Shown: positions 1 through 5,910, counted from the first letter of the stretch. The stretch: 9,104 bases of DNA from PFJX01 sp964646585 (GCA_964646585.1 CAZYEY010000099.1:1-9104), one strand, 5' to 3'. Translations and numbers: made by a program. The notes: generated from the letters alone by a model not told the origin.

Positions 1-2
1 AC

Positions 3-611
3 GGGGTGGGCCGGCAAGCCGGCGGCGGGCAGCCGGGGGGGCTGCGGGGGGCAGGCTTCCGGGCCGGCGGCGGGCTGCCGGTCATCAACGTGGCGGGCTG
101 TCCCACCCCTCCCGGCTGGGTGCTGGACAGCCTGCTGGCCCTGGCCCGGGCGCGGTTCTCCGGCACCGACCTGGACCCTCTCAACCGGCCCCGGTTCTAC
201 GCCGACCATCTGGTCCACCACGGTTGCCCCCGCAATGAGTTCTACGAGTTCAAGGCCAGCGCCGAGAAGGCATCGGATCTGGGGTGCATGATGGAGAACC
301 TGGGCTGCAAGGGCACCCAGGCCCATGCCGACTGCAACACCCGGCTGTGGAACGGCAGCGGCTCCTGCCTGCGGGGGGGCTATGCCTGCATCTCCTGCAC
401 GGAGCCCCGCTTCGAGGAGCCTGGCCACCCCTTCGCCGAGACGCCCAAGGTGGCGGGCATTCCCATCGGCCTGCCCACGGACATGCCCAAGGCCTGGTTC
501 GTGGCCCTGGCGGCCCTGTCGAAATCCGCCACGCCCAAGCGGGTGCGGGAGAATGCGGTGGCGGACCACGCCCTAGTGACGCCGGCGGTGAAGAAGACAG
601 GCTTGAAATGA
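3..611 (+). CDS. hupU: Regulatory [NiFe] hydrogenase small subunit, 5'-truncated by window edge
   Basis: This is the C-terminal part (about 202 residues) of a [NiFe]-hydrogenase small subunit, the electron-relay half of the dimer; the N-terminal part with the first proximal-cluster cysteines lies outside the window. Seen: a PVINVAGCP segment (last proximal-cluster Cys), HGCPRNEFYEFKAS followed by DLGCMMENLGCKG (distal-cluster His and Cys ligands), then a Cys-rich stretch CNTRLWN...GSCLRGGYACISC for the medial cluster. The protein ends shortly after this region with no C-terminal membrane anchor, which fits cytoplasmic group 2 (sensor HupU/HoxB or cyanobacterial-type uptake) enzymes and not membrane-bound HupS/HyaA. 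Its stop codon overlaps the start of the large-subunit gene (ATGA), so the two are translationally coupled. The sensor assignment leans on the large subunit next door. The GTG at position 6 is internal and not the real start. Confidence 0.88.
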   Translation, partial: GVGRQAGGGQPGGLRGAGFRAGGGLPVINVAGCPTPPGWVLDSLLALARARFSGTDLDPLNRPRFYADHLVHHGCPRNEFYEFKASAEKASDLGCMMENLGCKGTQAHADCNTRLWNGSGSCLRGGYACISCTEPRFEEPGHPFAETPKVAGIPIGLPTDMPKAWFVALAALSKSATPKRVRENAVADHALVTPAVKKTGLK

Positions 612-2026
612 CCACCCGCATCCTCGGCCCCTTCAACCGAGTCGAAGGCGACCTGGAAGTCCACCTGGACATCGCCCACGGCAAGGTGGCCGCCGCCCGG
701 GTCAACTCTCCCCTCTATCGGGGTTTCGAGCAGATGCTGTCTGGCAAGGCGCCCCTGGATGCCCTGGTCATCGTGCCCCGCATCTGCGGCATCTGCTCCG
801 TGGCCCAAAGCGCCGCCGCCGCCGCCGCCCTGCGCGATTTCATGGGCCTGACGCCGCCGCCCAACGGACGGCTCGCGGAACACCTGATGACCGCCTGCGA
901 GAACCTGGCGGACCACCTGAGCCACTTCTACCTCTTTTTCATGCCGGACTTCGCCCGGCCCGGGTACCAGGACCGGCCCTGGTTCCCCGCCATGGCGGCC
1001 CGCTTCCGGGCGGTGTCGGGCAGCGCCGCCAACGACGTGTTGCCGGCCCGGTCCGAGTTCATGCATCTCATGGGCCTGCTGGCAGGCAAGTGGCCCCACA
1101 CCCTGAGCCTGCAACCCGGCGGCAGTTCCCGGCCCCTGGAGCATTCGGAAATCCTGCGCCTCATCACCCTGTTGCGGGGCTTCCGCCGCTTCCTGGAACG
1201 GCACGTGTTCGGCGATGCCCTGGAAGCCGTGGCCGGCCTGGACGGCCTGGCCGCGCTGGAGGTCTGGCGCCAGGGCAGGGCAGGGGATCTGGCCCTGTTC
1301 CTGAGCGTCGCCCAGGACCTGGGCCTGGACCGCCTGGGCCGGGCCACGGACCACTTCCTGAGTTACGGCGCCTACGGCCTGTTCCCCGCCGGGGTGTGGG
1401 ACGGCGATGTCGCGCCCCTGGACCCGTCCGCCATCGCCGAGGACGTGAGCCACGCCTGGATGGCGGGCGAGACCCTGGCGCCGGTCCAGGGACTCACCCG
1501 GCCCCTGCCGGACAAGGCCGGGGCCTACAGCTGGTGCAAGGCGCCGCGCTATGGCGGCCGGGTGGTGGAGACCGGCGCCCTGGCCCGGCAGATGCTGGCG
1601 GGCCATCCGCTCATCCGGGAACTGGTGGCCCGCCATGGCGGCAGCGTCCTGGCCCGGGTGCTGGCCCGGCTGCTGGAACTGGCCATCGTGGTGCCGGAAA
1701 TGGAGCGCTGGGCCAAGGCGCTCACGCCAGGCGAGCCCTGGTGCCACCATGTCGAACTTCCCGACGAGGGCGTCGGAATCGGCCTGGTGGAAGCGGCCCG
1801 GGGCAGCCTGGGCCATTGGCTGGTGGTCCGCCACGGCTGCATCGCCAACTACCAGATCATCGCCCCCACCACCTGGAATTTCTCGCCCCGGGACGCCAGC
1901 GGCACTCCGGGCGCCCTCGAGCAGGCCCTGGCTGGCGTGGAAGTGGATGCCGGTGACCTCATGCCGGTGGCGGTGCAGCATGTGGTGCGGTCCTTCGATC
2001 CTTGCATGGTGTGCACGGTGCACTGA
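608..2026 (+). CDS. hupV: Regulatory (H2-sensing) [NiFe] hydrogenase large subunit
   Basis: A 472-residue large subunit carrying the NiFe(CN)2CO site. Seen: RVEGD at residues 11-15, RICGIC at 58-63 (Ni ligands C60 and C63), and the C-terminal pair C466 and C469 within DPCMVCTVH. Translation stops right after His472. Catalytic large subunits carry a C-terminal extension removed by a HyaD/HupD-type protease; HupV/HoxC sensor subunits do not, so the absence here is the best evidence for a sensor. In known systems HupUV/HoxBC passes the H2 signal to a histidine kinase (HupT/HoxJ) and an NtrC-type regulator (HupR/HoxA) that controls sigma-54-dependent uptake-hydrogenase genes. The ATG at 608 overlaps the hupU stop. 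The sequence following the stop is IS debris, so any downstream partner gene has been displaced or lost at this spot. A cyanobacterial-type group 2a enzyme is less likely because of the missing extension. Confidence 0.92.
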   Translation: MTTRILGPFNRVEGDLEVHLDIAHGKVAAARVNSPLYRGFEQMLSGKAPLDALVIVPRICGICSVAQSAAAAAALRDFMGLTPPPNGRLAEHLMTACENLADHLSHFYLFFMPDFARPGYQDRPWFPAMAARFRAVSGSAANDVLPARSEFMHLMGLLAGKWPHTLSLQPGGSSRPLEHSEILRLITLLRGFRRFLERHVFGDALEAVAGLDGLAALEVWRQGRAGDLALFLSVAQDLGLDRLGRATDHFLSYGAYGLFPAGVWDGDVAPLDPSAIAEDVSHAWMAGETLAPVQGLTRPLPDKAGAYSWCKAPRYGGRVVETGALARQMLAGHPLIRELVARHGGSVLARVLARLLELAIVVPEMERWAKALTPGEPWCHHVELPDEGVGIGLVEAARGSLGHWLVVRHGCIANYQIIAPTTWNFSPRDASGTPGALEQALAGVEVDAGDLMPVAVQHVVRSFDPCMVCTVH

Positions 2027-2042
2027 TGAACCGGCAGGCGCC

Positions 2043-2161
2043 AGGGTCGTCACGCCGGAACAGATGGGGCTCACAAGACTGCGCGCCGAGAATGCGCGGC
2101 CCAGGATGGAGCGCGAGATCCCAAAAAAGCGACGACGTACTTCGCGAAAGACGCGCTGTGA
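2043..2161 (+). pseudogene. IS3-family orfA C-terminal fragment
   Basis: The frame from 2043 encodes RVVTPEQMGLTRLRAENA followed by RPRMEREIPKK, the leucine-zipper-like C-terminal part of an IS3 OrfA (DNA-binding subunit). After the A-run the matching residues KKATTYFAKDAL and the stop at 2159-2161 are in a different frame. Six A residues stand at 2123-2128, and adding one A would join the two frames, so a single-base loss is the simplest explanation. This A-run is also where IS3 elements normally make their programmed -1 frameshift to orfB. The N-terminal HTH domain is absent. Confidence 0.8.
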
Positions 2162-2553
2162 AGTACGCCTGGATCGCTGGGCAGCGGGGCTGATTCATCA
2201 CTCCGACCGGGGAAGTCAGTCAGTATGCGAGCCATGCCTTTCAAGCGCGGCTGAAGGAATACGGCATGGTCTGCTCGATGAGCCGCAAGGGGAACTGCTG
2301 GGAAAACAAGCGAAGCGCCGTTTCGGGAGCCGCCAGGCGCGAGGGCGAAGCCCGGCACAACGCCCCGACGGAAAGCTTCTTCAACGGCCTGAAGAATGAG
2401 CGGGTGCAGGGCGCCCGCTACGAGACGCGAGCGGAAGCGATTGCCGACGCCTTCGACTATATCGAGCCGTTCTACAACCGCAGGCGAAAGCATTCCACGC
2501 TCGGCTACCTCACCACGGCAGTTCTTGAACGATTGGGTCAGGCGTCAGCATGA
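2158..2553 (+). pseudogene. IS3-family orfB (DDE transposase) fragment, internally deleted and frameshifted
   Basis: The first piece, VKYAWIAGQRG (2158-2190), is the start of an OrfB that overlaps the orfA stop. Immediately after it, in another frame, comes GLIHHSDRGSQ (2187-2219), which belongs to the second Asp of the DDE catalytic domain. The central part of the protein, including the first catalytic Asp, is therefore missing. A duplicated TCAG then shifts the frame, and from 2224 the sequence continues as QYASHAFQARLKEYGMVCSM and SRKGNCWEN, an extra 18 codons, NAPTESFFNGLKNERV (with the catalytic Glu) and the conserved tail FYNRRRKHSTLGYLT. The piece from the ATG at 2266 could be translated but lacks two-thirds of the catalytic core. 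Dead transposase. Confidence 0.85.
2308..2361 (+). repeat. 54-bp in-frame insertion inside the transposase remnant
   Basis: IS3-family OrfB proteins normally read ...GNCWDNAPTESFF... without a break. Here 18 extra codons (KRSAVSGAARREGEARHN) stand between NCWEN and APTESFF. The insert is flanked by AAC on both sides (2305-2307 and 2359-2361), which could be a 3-bp target duplication or chance. It contains GCGAAGC at each end and is rich in Arg/Ala/Gly codons. It may be a small palindromic or repetitive element; no copy elsewhere in the window was seen. The insertion itself is clear by family comparison from memory; its nature is not. Confidence 0.5.
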
Positions 2554-2684
2554 GCAGGAATTGGCGGCATAATGCCGATAGGTTGGAAGACGAAAAATCG
2601 AGGGAAGCTCAACCATGGAGAAGATGTGCTGCCGTACTGCCCCACCCGGCCAAGCGGGTTTGCCATTTGGTTGTCGAGGACACC

Positions 2685-3677
2685 ATGAATGATTCCCGTA
2701 GTTCGTCCGAAACCGGTGACTCGGCTGCTACAACAGGGTGGTCCAGAATTCGTTACCCCTTCCGGCTTCAACTGGGTGACAAAACCTTCTTCTCCATGTC
2801 GCTCGATCTTTGCGCGCGAGCCTTGGGCATACGTGACATCCGTCAGCCGGGGGCTTCCATGCTTCTGCCGTCTGCAAGTTCCCGAGCCGACTGCGATGGA
2901 TACATGATCCGCTCCCTGCCGGTGACGGAAAACTTGCCCACCCTGAGCCGCGCGGATGGCTATCTGCGTTATGTGCCGGCGCAATACCCGCACTATTTCA
3001 TCCATATGCGGCAAAGTTTCAGTGATTACGCCGGCAAGTTTTCTTCCAAATCGCGCTCCACCATCAACAAAAAAGTCAAAAAATTCGCCGAACACTCTGG
3101 CGGCAGCATCGACTGGAAAGCCTACAAGACCGCCGAGGAAGTCATGGAATTCCATCGTCTCGCCCGCCAGCTTTCGAGGAGGACTTATCAGGAGAAGCTG
3201 CTCGACGCCGGCCTTCCCGAGAATGAGGGTTTCCTGCAGAAAATGCGGGAAATGGCAGCCGCCGGCGCTGTCCGTGCCTATCTCCTGTTCCACGATGAGA
3301 AGCCCGTTGCCTATCTGTATTGCCCAGTCGTGGATGGCGCACTGATTTACGAATATCTTGGCTATGACCCCAACTACCGGGAATGGTCGGTCGGCACGGT
3401 ATTACAGTGGCTTGCGCTCCAAGAACTGTTCAAGGAAGACGCATTCGACTATTTCGATTTCACCGAAGGCGCGTCGGATCACAAACGTTTGTTCAGCACC
3501 CACCATGTCCAATGCGCCAACGTGTTTTTCCTGAAGCCAACCTTGCGTAACCGTCTGCTCGTGGGCGGCCAGCTTGCCTTCAACCGCTTTTCCTCGGCCT
3601 TGGGGGATTATCTCGAGCGCCATGGGCTCAAGGCCCGGATCAAGCGATTGATTCGCTTCGGAGCCCAGTCCGGCTGA
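2685..3677 (+). CDS. GNAT-family acyltransferase, FemAB/CelD (Acetyltransf_6)-like
   Basis: 330-residue soluble protein with no signal peptide or membrane segment. Features typical of the PF13480 family (BioF2/CelD-like GNAT enzymes linked to exopolysaccharide and cell-envelope loci): a basic Ser/Arg/Lys segment at 111-134 (SFSDYAGKF then SSKSRSTINKKVKKF), a YEYLGYDPNYREWSVGT stretch at 222-238, the acyl-CoA-binding region, and a late FDFTEGASDHKRLFS motif at 257-271. Likely transfers an acyl or aminoacyl group to a glycan or lipid-linked acceptor; the substrate cannot be read. The start at 2685 is chosen because GAGGA lies just upstream (2676-2680); an in-frame ATG at 2550 sits inside the IS remnant and would add 45 low-quality residues. 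GC content is visibly lower than in neighbouring genes (28 of 60 bases in 3061-3120), which, with the IS remnant alongside, suggests acquisition by transfer. No partner gene is adjacent on the same strand. Confidence 0.75.
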   Translation: MNDSRSSSETGDSAATTGWSRIRYPFRLQLGDKTFFSMSLDLCARALGIRDIRQPGASMLLPSASSRADCDGYMIRSLPVTENLPTLSRADGYLRYVPAQYPHYFIHMRQSFSDYAGKFSSKSRSTINKKVKKFAEHSGGSIDWKAYKTAEEVMEFHRLARQLSRRTYQEKLLDAGLPENEGFLQKMREMAAAGAVRAYLLFHDEKPVAYLYCPVVDGALIYEYLGYDPNYREWSVGTVLQWLALQELFKEDAFDYFDFTEGASDHKRLFSTHHVQCANVFFLKPTLRNRLLVGGQLAFNRFSSALGDYLERHGLKARIKRLIRFGAQSG

Positions 3678-3842
3678 TTCATACCGTCTGTTCCGGATGC
3701 TCAAGAATCTCTGGAGCTAGTCGAGCTGAGGTGGTGCCACCGCCTTAGAGCCCGACGCTCTCCTCTGCGCATCCCACAGCGCCGGCGGATCCACGGCTTG
3801 ACCACCTCGGTCTTGCCTGTCGTGGCGGTCTCCCGTTTCGAT

Positions 3843-3875
3843 CCCCGATCAGGCTTCGGCAAGCCCTGACCGGGG
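3843..3875 (-). terminator. Stem-loop downstream of the radical SAM gene, possible terminator
   Basis: CCCCGATCAGG-CTT and AAG-C-CCTGACCGGGG pair across a CGGC tetraloop, with one A/C mismatch and one bulged C, giving about 13 base pairs. It lies about 10 bases past the stop codon of the leftward radical SAM gene, where a terminator is expected. No T-run follows in the leftward direction, so it may be a weak or Rho-assisted terminator, or an RNA 3'-end protector. The rest of 3678-3884 shows no gene that I can support. Confidence 0.4.
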
Positions 3876-3884
3876 TGGGAACTC

Positions 3885-4907
3885 TCAGGCGGCCTTGGCA
3901 GGGGCGGATTCGGGCAGGAATCGCATGGGCTTGGCGGCCGCCTCGCAATCATCCCTGCTTTCCCCATAGGCCATGCACTGCTCACAGACAGTGCCGCGCA
4001 CGTCCTCCCTCAGGTTGGCGGCGCGCAGGGCCTGGAAGGGGGCGCTGACCCAGGCTTCCTTGAATGAGGTGGTCTTCAGGTCGCCCATGTGGAAGCGGCC
4101 ATCGTGGTCGAAGCAGCAGGCGGACAGGAAGCCGTCGTAGGTGATGTGGCCTTCGGTGAACAGGGCCCAGCAGGGCAGGGGAGGGCGCAGGGCGCCGATG
4201 CGGCCCTGGTTGCCGGCGGTGGCCACCTTGCCGCCGGCGCCGGCGGTGAGGCCCGCCTGGCCATAAAGCGGCAGCCAGTAGTGCTGGTCCACATAGGGGA
4301 GGATTTCCTCCACGGCTTTTTCCATGCGGGTGAGTTGCTCTCCGTCGTAACGGATGCTTGAAGCGTAGATGCCGCAACGGTGTCCGGTCTTCTTCTCCAC
4401 TTCGTCGCGGGCGGCGCGGGCCCCCTTGATGTTGGCCACCACTTTGTGAAAGTCGCTGGCCTTCACCCGGGTCACCTCGTGGAACTGCTCCGGGTCGGCG
4501 TTGTTGAAGCTGAATTTGAGGGAATCCAGCCCGGCGGCCATGACCTTCTTCACCCGCTCGGGGGTTGCCAGCCGGCCGTTGGTGGTGAGGAAGACGTAGG
4601 GATAGCCGCAGTCGTGCTTGGCATAGTGGACGGCCTCCTCCAGCCAATCGCAGAGGAAGGATTCACCCAGATAGAAAAGGCCAAGTTCCTGCACGCCGGC
4701 CTCCCGCATCTCCTTGACCACCTTTGCGAAAAAATCCCACTCCATGTCCGACTTCTTGCGCAGGCGGGCGCCGGAGGCGCAGAAAAAACACTTGAAGTCG
4801 CAGCGGGCGGTGAGTTCGATCTTCACGCTCTTGGGGATGGGCGGCGTGACGCTGCGGTAATCCGGGGTGATGAGGGTGATGGCGTCGATGCGTTCGGTGA
4901 TGCCCAT
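3885..4907 (-). CDS. Radical SAM/SPASM-domain protein (first of two)
   Basis: 340-residue radical SAM enzyme. The CxxxCxxC motif that binds the SAM-reducing [4Fe-4S] cluster is C36-DFK-C40-FF-C43, after KIELTARC. A second, SPASM-type Cys set follows in the C-terminal third: C246, C264-C265, C308, C311 and perhaps C321, with the typical MGDL...SFKEAW spacer between. SPASM enzymes often modify peptides or proteins, but many relatives sit in glycan clusters with FkbM methyltransferases, so the substrate is open. Start chosen at the ATG at 4907 because AGGA lies 7-8 bases upstream; a TTG-initiated extension to 4979 is possible but would translate a strong hairpin. It is transcribed divergently from the 5329-8654 operon, has a roughly 160-base leader, and has a sigma-28-like promoter at 5076-5102. 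It is only distantly similar to the second radical SAM protein, so they are probably not a recent duplication. Confidence 0.85.
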   Translation of the reverse strand: MGITERIDAITLITPDYRSVTPPIPKSVKIELTARCDFKCFFCASGARLRKKSDMEWDFFAKVVKEMREAGVQELGLFYLGESFLCDWLEEAVHYAKHDCGYPYVFLTTNGRLATPERVKKVMAAGLDSLKFSFNNADPEQFHEVTRVKASDFHKVVANIKGARAARDEVEKKTGHRCGIYASSIRYDGEQLTRMEKAVEEILPYVDQHYWLPLYGQAGLTAGAGGKVATAGNQGRIGALRPPLPCWALFTEGHITYDGFLSACCFDHDGRFHMGDLKTTSFKEAWVSAPFQALRAANLREDVRGTVCEQCMAYGESRDDCEAAAKPMRFLPESAPAKAA

Positions 4908-4949
4908 GGTCGTGTCCTGTGGCAAGCGGTTGGTTGGAATCTCGGATCC

Positions 4950-4968
4950 CGGGAACGCCATGTTCCCG
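4950..4968 (-). promoter_or_regulatory. Perfect hairpin in the radical SAM 5' leader
   Basis: CGGGAAC and GTTCCCG form a perfect 7-bp stem with a 5-base loop, ending about 42 bases upstream of the chosen start at 4907. In the inferred leader RNA this could control stability or translation. No U-run follows, so it is not an obvious attenuator. I recognise no riboswitch class. Confidence 0.35.
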
Positions 4969-5075
4969 ATGGCCGCCAAGCCCGCTAAGCACGCTTCATG
5001 CCTGTCGGTGTTCGGGATGTTCCATTGGAGCCGATCCAGGCATCGAAGCTGGGTTAAGCGGAGTAGGCAGTCCGA

Positions 5076-5102
5076 TTATCGGAATTGTCATGGCGAACTT
5101 GA
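5076..5102 (-). promoter_or_regulatory. Sigma-28 (FliA)-like promoter for the leftward radical SAM gene
   Basis: Read on the minus strand the sequence is TCAAGTTC, 11 bases, TCCGATAA. The enterobacterial FliA consensus, as I recall it, is TAAAGTTT-N11-GCCGATAA, giving 6/8 and 7/8 matches at exactly the expected spacing; TCAAG as the -35 core is common in beta- and gammaproteobacterial flagellar promoters. The start site would be near 5069, leaving a leader of about 160 bases before the ATG at 4907. The -10 box lies within a TCCGAT-T-ATCGGA palindrome (5071-5083), so a protein could also bind there. The match is visible; the function is inferred. Confidence 0.6.
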
Positions 5103-5139
5103 GCGAGAACTCGGCCTGGCCTGACCAAGGTCAAGGGGT

Positions 5140-5180
5140 GGGCGGCAATTTCCGCCCATGGGGGGCAGAAGTTGCCGCCC
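5140..5180. promoter_or_regulatory. Inverted repeat, candidate enhancer-binding-protein site
   Basis: GGGCGGCAATTT at 5140-5151 is repeated in inverse orientation as AAGTTGCCGCCC at 5169-5180 (11 of 12 positions), with a 17-base spacer. Its centre is about 81 bases upstream of the -24 element of the sigma-54 promoter, a normal distance for the upstream site of an NtrC-family activator. It is also upstream of the leftward sigma-28-like promoter, so it could influence both directions. GGCAA-type elements recall sites of flagellar activators such as FlbD or FlrC/FleR, but this is memory and not a match computed here. Confidence 0.5.
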
Positions 5181-5239
5181 GTCCCGGCCAGGGCCCCATC
5201 GCGCGGCTGCAATGACCCATGAAACCCGGCCGGTTAGCA

Positions 5240-5255
5240 TGGCACGGTTGTTGCT
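5240..5255 (+). promoter_or_regulatory. Sigma-54 (RpoN) -24/-12 promoter
   Basis: TGGCACG, 4 bases, TTGCT matches the RpoN consensus TGGCACG-N4-TTGCW at every key position, with the invariant GG (5241-5242) and GC (5253-5254) ten bases apart. Transcription would start near 5266 and run into the gene at 5329 and the operon behind it. Such promoters strictly need an AAA+ enhancer-binding protein; the inverted repeat upstream is the obvious candidate site. Apart from the elements listed separately, I see nothing else that I can name in 4908-5328. Confidence 0.8.
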
Positions 5256-5328
5256 AAACACACGTCGATGCAGCAGGGAAAGACCGGAGGGATTGTAGCG
5301 ATGGGCTTGGACAACCCCATGGAGAGTC

Positions 5329-5832
5329 GTGGATGAGGTGGGGGCGCGCGACATGATTTCGGTCACGTCCACTCGCCCTGGCCAGGACTTCGCCACGCCG
5401 GCGCGGGTCTCTTCAGATGCTGTCGCGACGCTGCGCACGGCATGGGTTGGAATGGACCGCGCCGGTGAGGTGGTGGCCCTGAGCCAGCGTGCCAGCCTCC
5501 TGGCCCTCCTCCAGGATCGCGTGGAACGGGCCAACGAACTGGCGGGGGTTGAGCGGACGGCGAGCGGCGGAGATCCCGGAAGGGGCGATCCGGAACGACT
5601 GCGCAAGCTCTACCCACCCTATCCGGGTGCCGTCCAGGAACGGGCCGCCTATCTGGATCGGCTGGCGGGCCTGGGCAAGCTCAACCGGGCCTTGAGCTTT
5701 GGTCTGGAGAGCGCCGGGGCGGGCGAGCAGTTGGCGGCCGAGGTGGCGGCCCGGCTGGCCCGGCTTCCCGGCACCGGCCTGTCGGGTCGGGGCGACGGCG
5801 CGGCCGCCATGGGCTTCGTCGGCACCGGCTGA
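5329..5832 (+). CDS. Hypothetical helical protein heading the sigma-54 operon
   Basis: I do not recognise this 167-residue protein. It has a Ser/Thr/Pro-containing, probably disordered N-terminus (about 1-27), a helical stretch rich in Leu/Arg/Glu/Ala (about 28-75), a Gly/Asp/Pro linker with LYPPYPG (94-100), a second helical stretch (about 102-146) and a Gly/Ala-rich tail. It has no cysteine, no signal peptide and no membrane segment. Codon third positions are GC-rich like its neighbours, and it lies right after the sigma-54 promoter, which is why I accept it as a gene. The start is uncertain: GTG 5329 has GGAG four bases upstream; ATG 5353 is in frame with only a weak ribosome site. An in-frame TAG at 5296 rules out longer forms. 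Small, helical and Cys-free would fit a flagellar-type chaperone, export substrate or modification target, but that is speculation. Confidence 0.6.
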   Translation: MDEVGARDMISVTSTRPGQDFATPARVSSDAVATLRTAWVGMDRAGEVVALSQRASLLALLQDRVERANELAGVERTASGGDPGRGDPERLRKLYPPYPGAVQERAAYLDRLAGLGKLNRALSFGLESAGAGEQLAAEVAARLARLPGTGLSGRGDGAAAMGFVGTG

Positions 5833-5865
5833 AATTGCCCAGCCTTTCGGGGCCCCCTGTTACCC

Positions 5866-5893
5866 GGGCGTCGTCCGATCAGCCGCGACGCCC
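5866..5893. repeat. Intercistronic inverted repeat ahead of the FkbM gene
   Basis: GGGCGTCG (5866-5873) and CGACGCCC (5886-5893) form a perfect 8-bp stem with a 12-base loop in the 78-base gap between the hypothetical gene and the methyltransferase gene, ending about 17 bases before the ATG. There is no T-run, so complete termination is unlikely; it may set the relative expression or stability of the two parts of the operon. Confidence 0.4.
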
Positions 5894-5910
5894 CCTGACG
5901 AGATGAAGCC

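Larger units (their letters stand above)
2043..2560 (+). mobile_element. Degenerate IS3-family insertion sequence remnant
   Basis: This stretch holds broken pieces of the two overlapping IS3-family frames (orfA and orfB) in the correct order. The first recognisable codon is about 2043, only some 17 bases after the hupV stop, so the left end including the HTH half of orfA and the left terminal repeat is gone. I could not identify a right terminal inverted repeat; the right limit is set just after the orfB stop at 2553. Lesions visible: a lost base in the A-run at 2123-2128, an internal deletion at about 2186/2187, a TCAG tandem duplication at about 2216-2223, and a 54-base insertion at about 2308-2361. 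The element cannot move by itself. Confidence 0.85.

Noticed and set aside
380..2074. Long minus-strand open frame (564 codons) opposite hupV
   Set aside because: It mirrors a GC-rich real gene with clear hydrogenase motifs; its translation is low-complexity His/Gly/Gln-rich and resembles no protein.
2550..2684. Upstream ATG at 2550 as start of the acyltransferase
   Set aside because: It lies inside the end of the IS remnant, lacks a ribosome site and would add 45 residues of non-family sequence; ATG 2685 has GAGGA upstream.
3701..3985. Minus-strand open frame whose end reads GKTEVVKPWIRRRCG and RRALRRWHHLSS
   Set aside because: The C-terminal part looks somewhat protein-like, but the frame overlaps the end of the radical SAM gene, has no ribosome site or recognisable family, and may be a remnant at best.
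5088..5606. Minus-strand open frame of 172 codons covering the divergent promoter region
   Set aside because: Ser/Arg/Pro-rich translation without motifs; it covers the sigma-54 promoter and the inverted repeat and opposes the more plausible gene at 5329.
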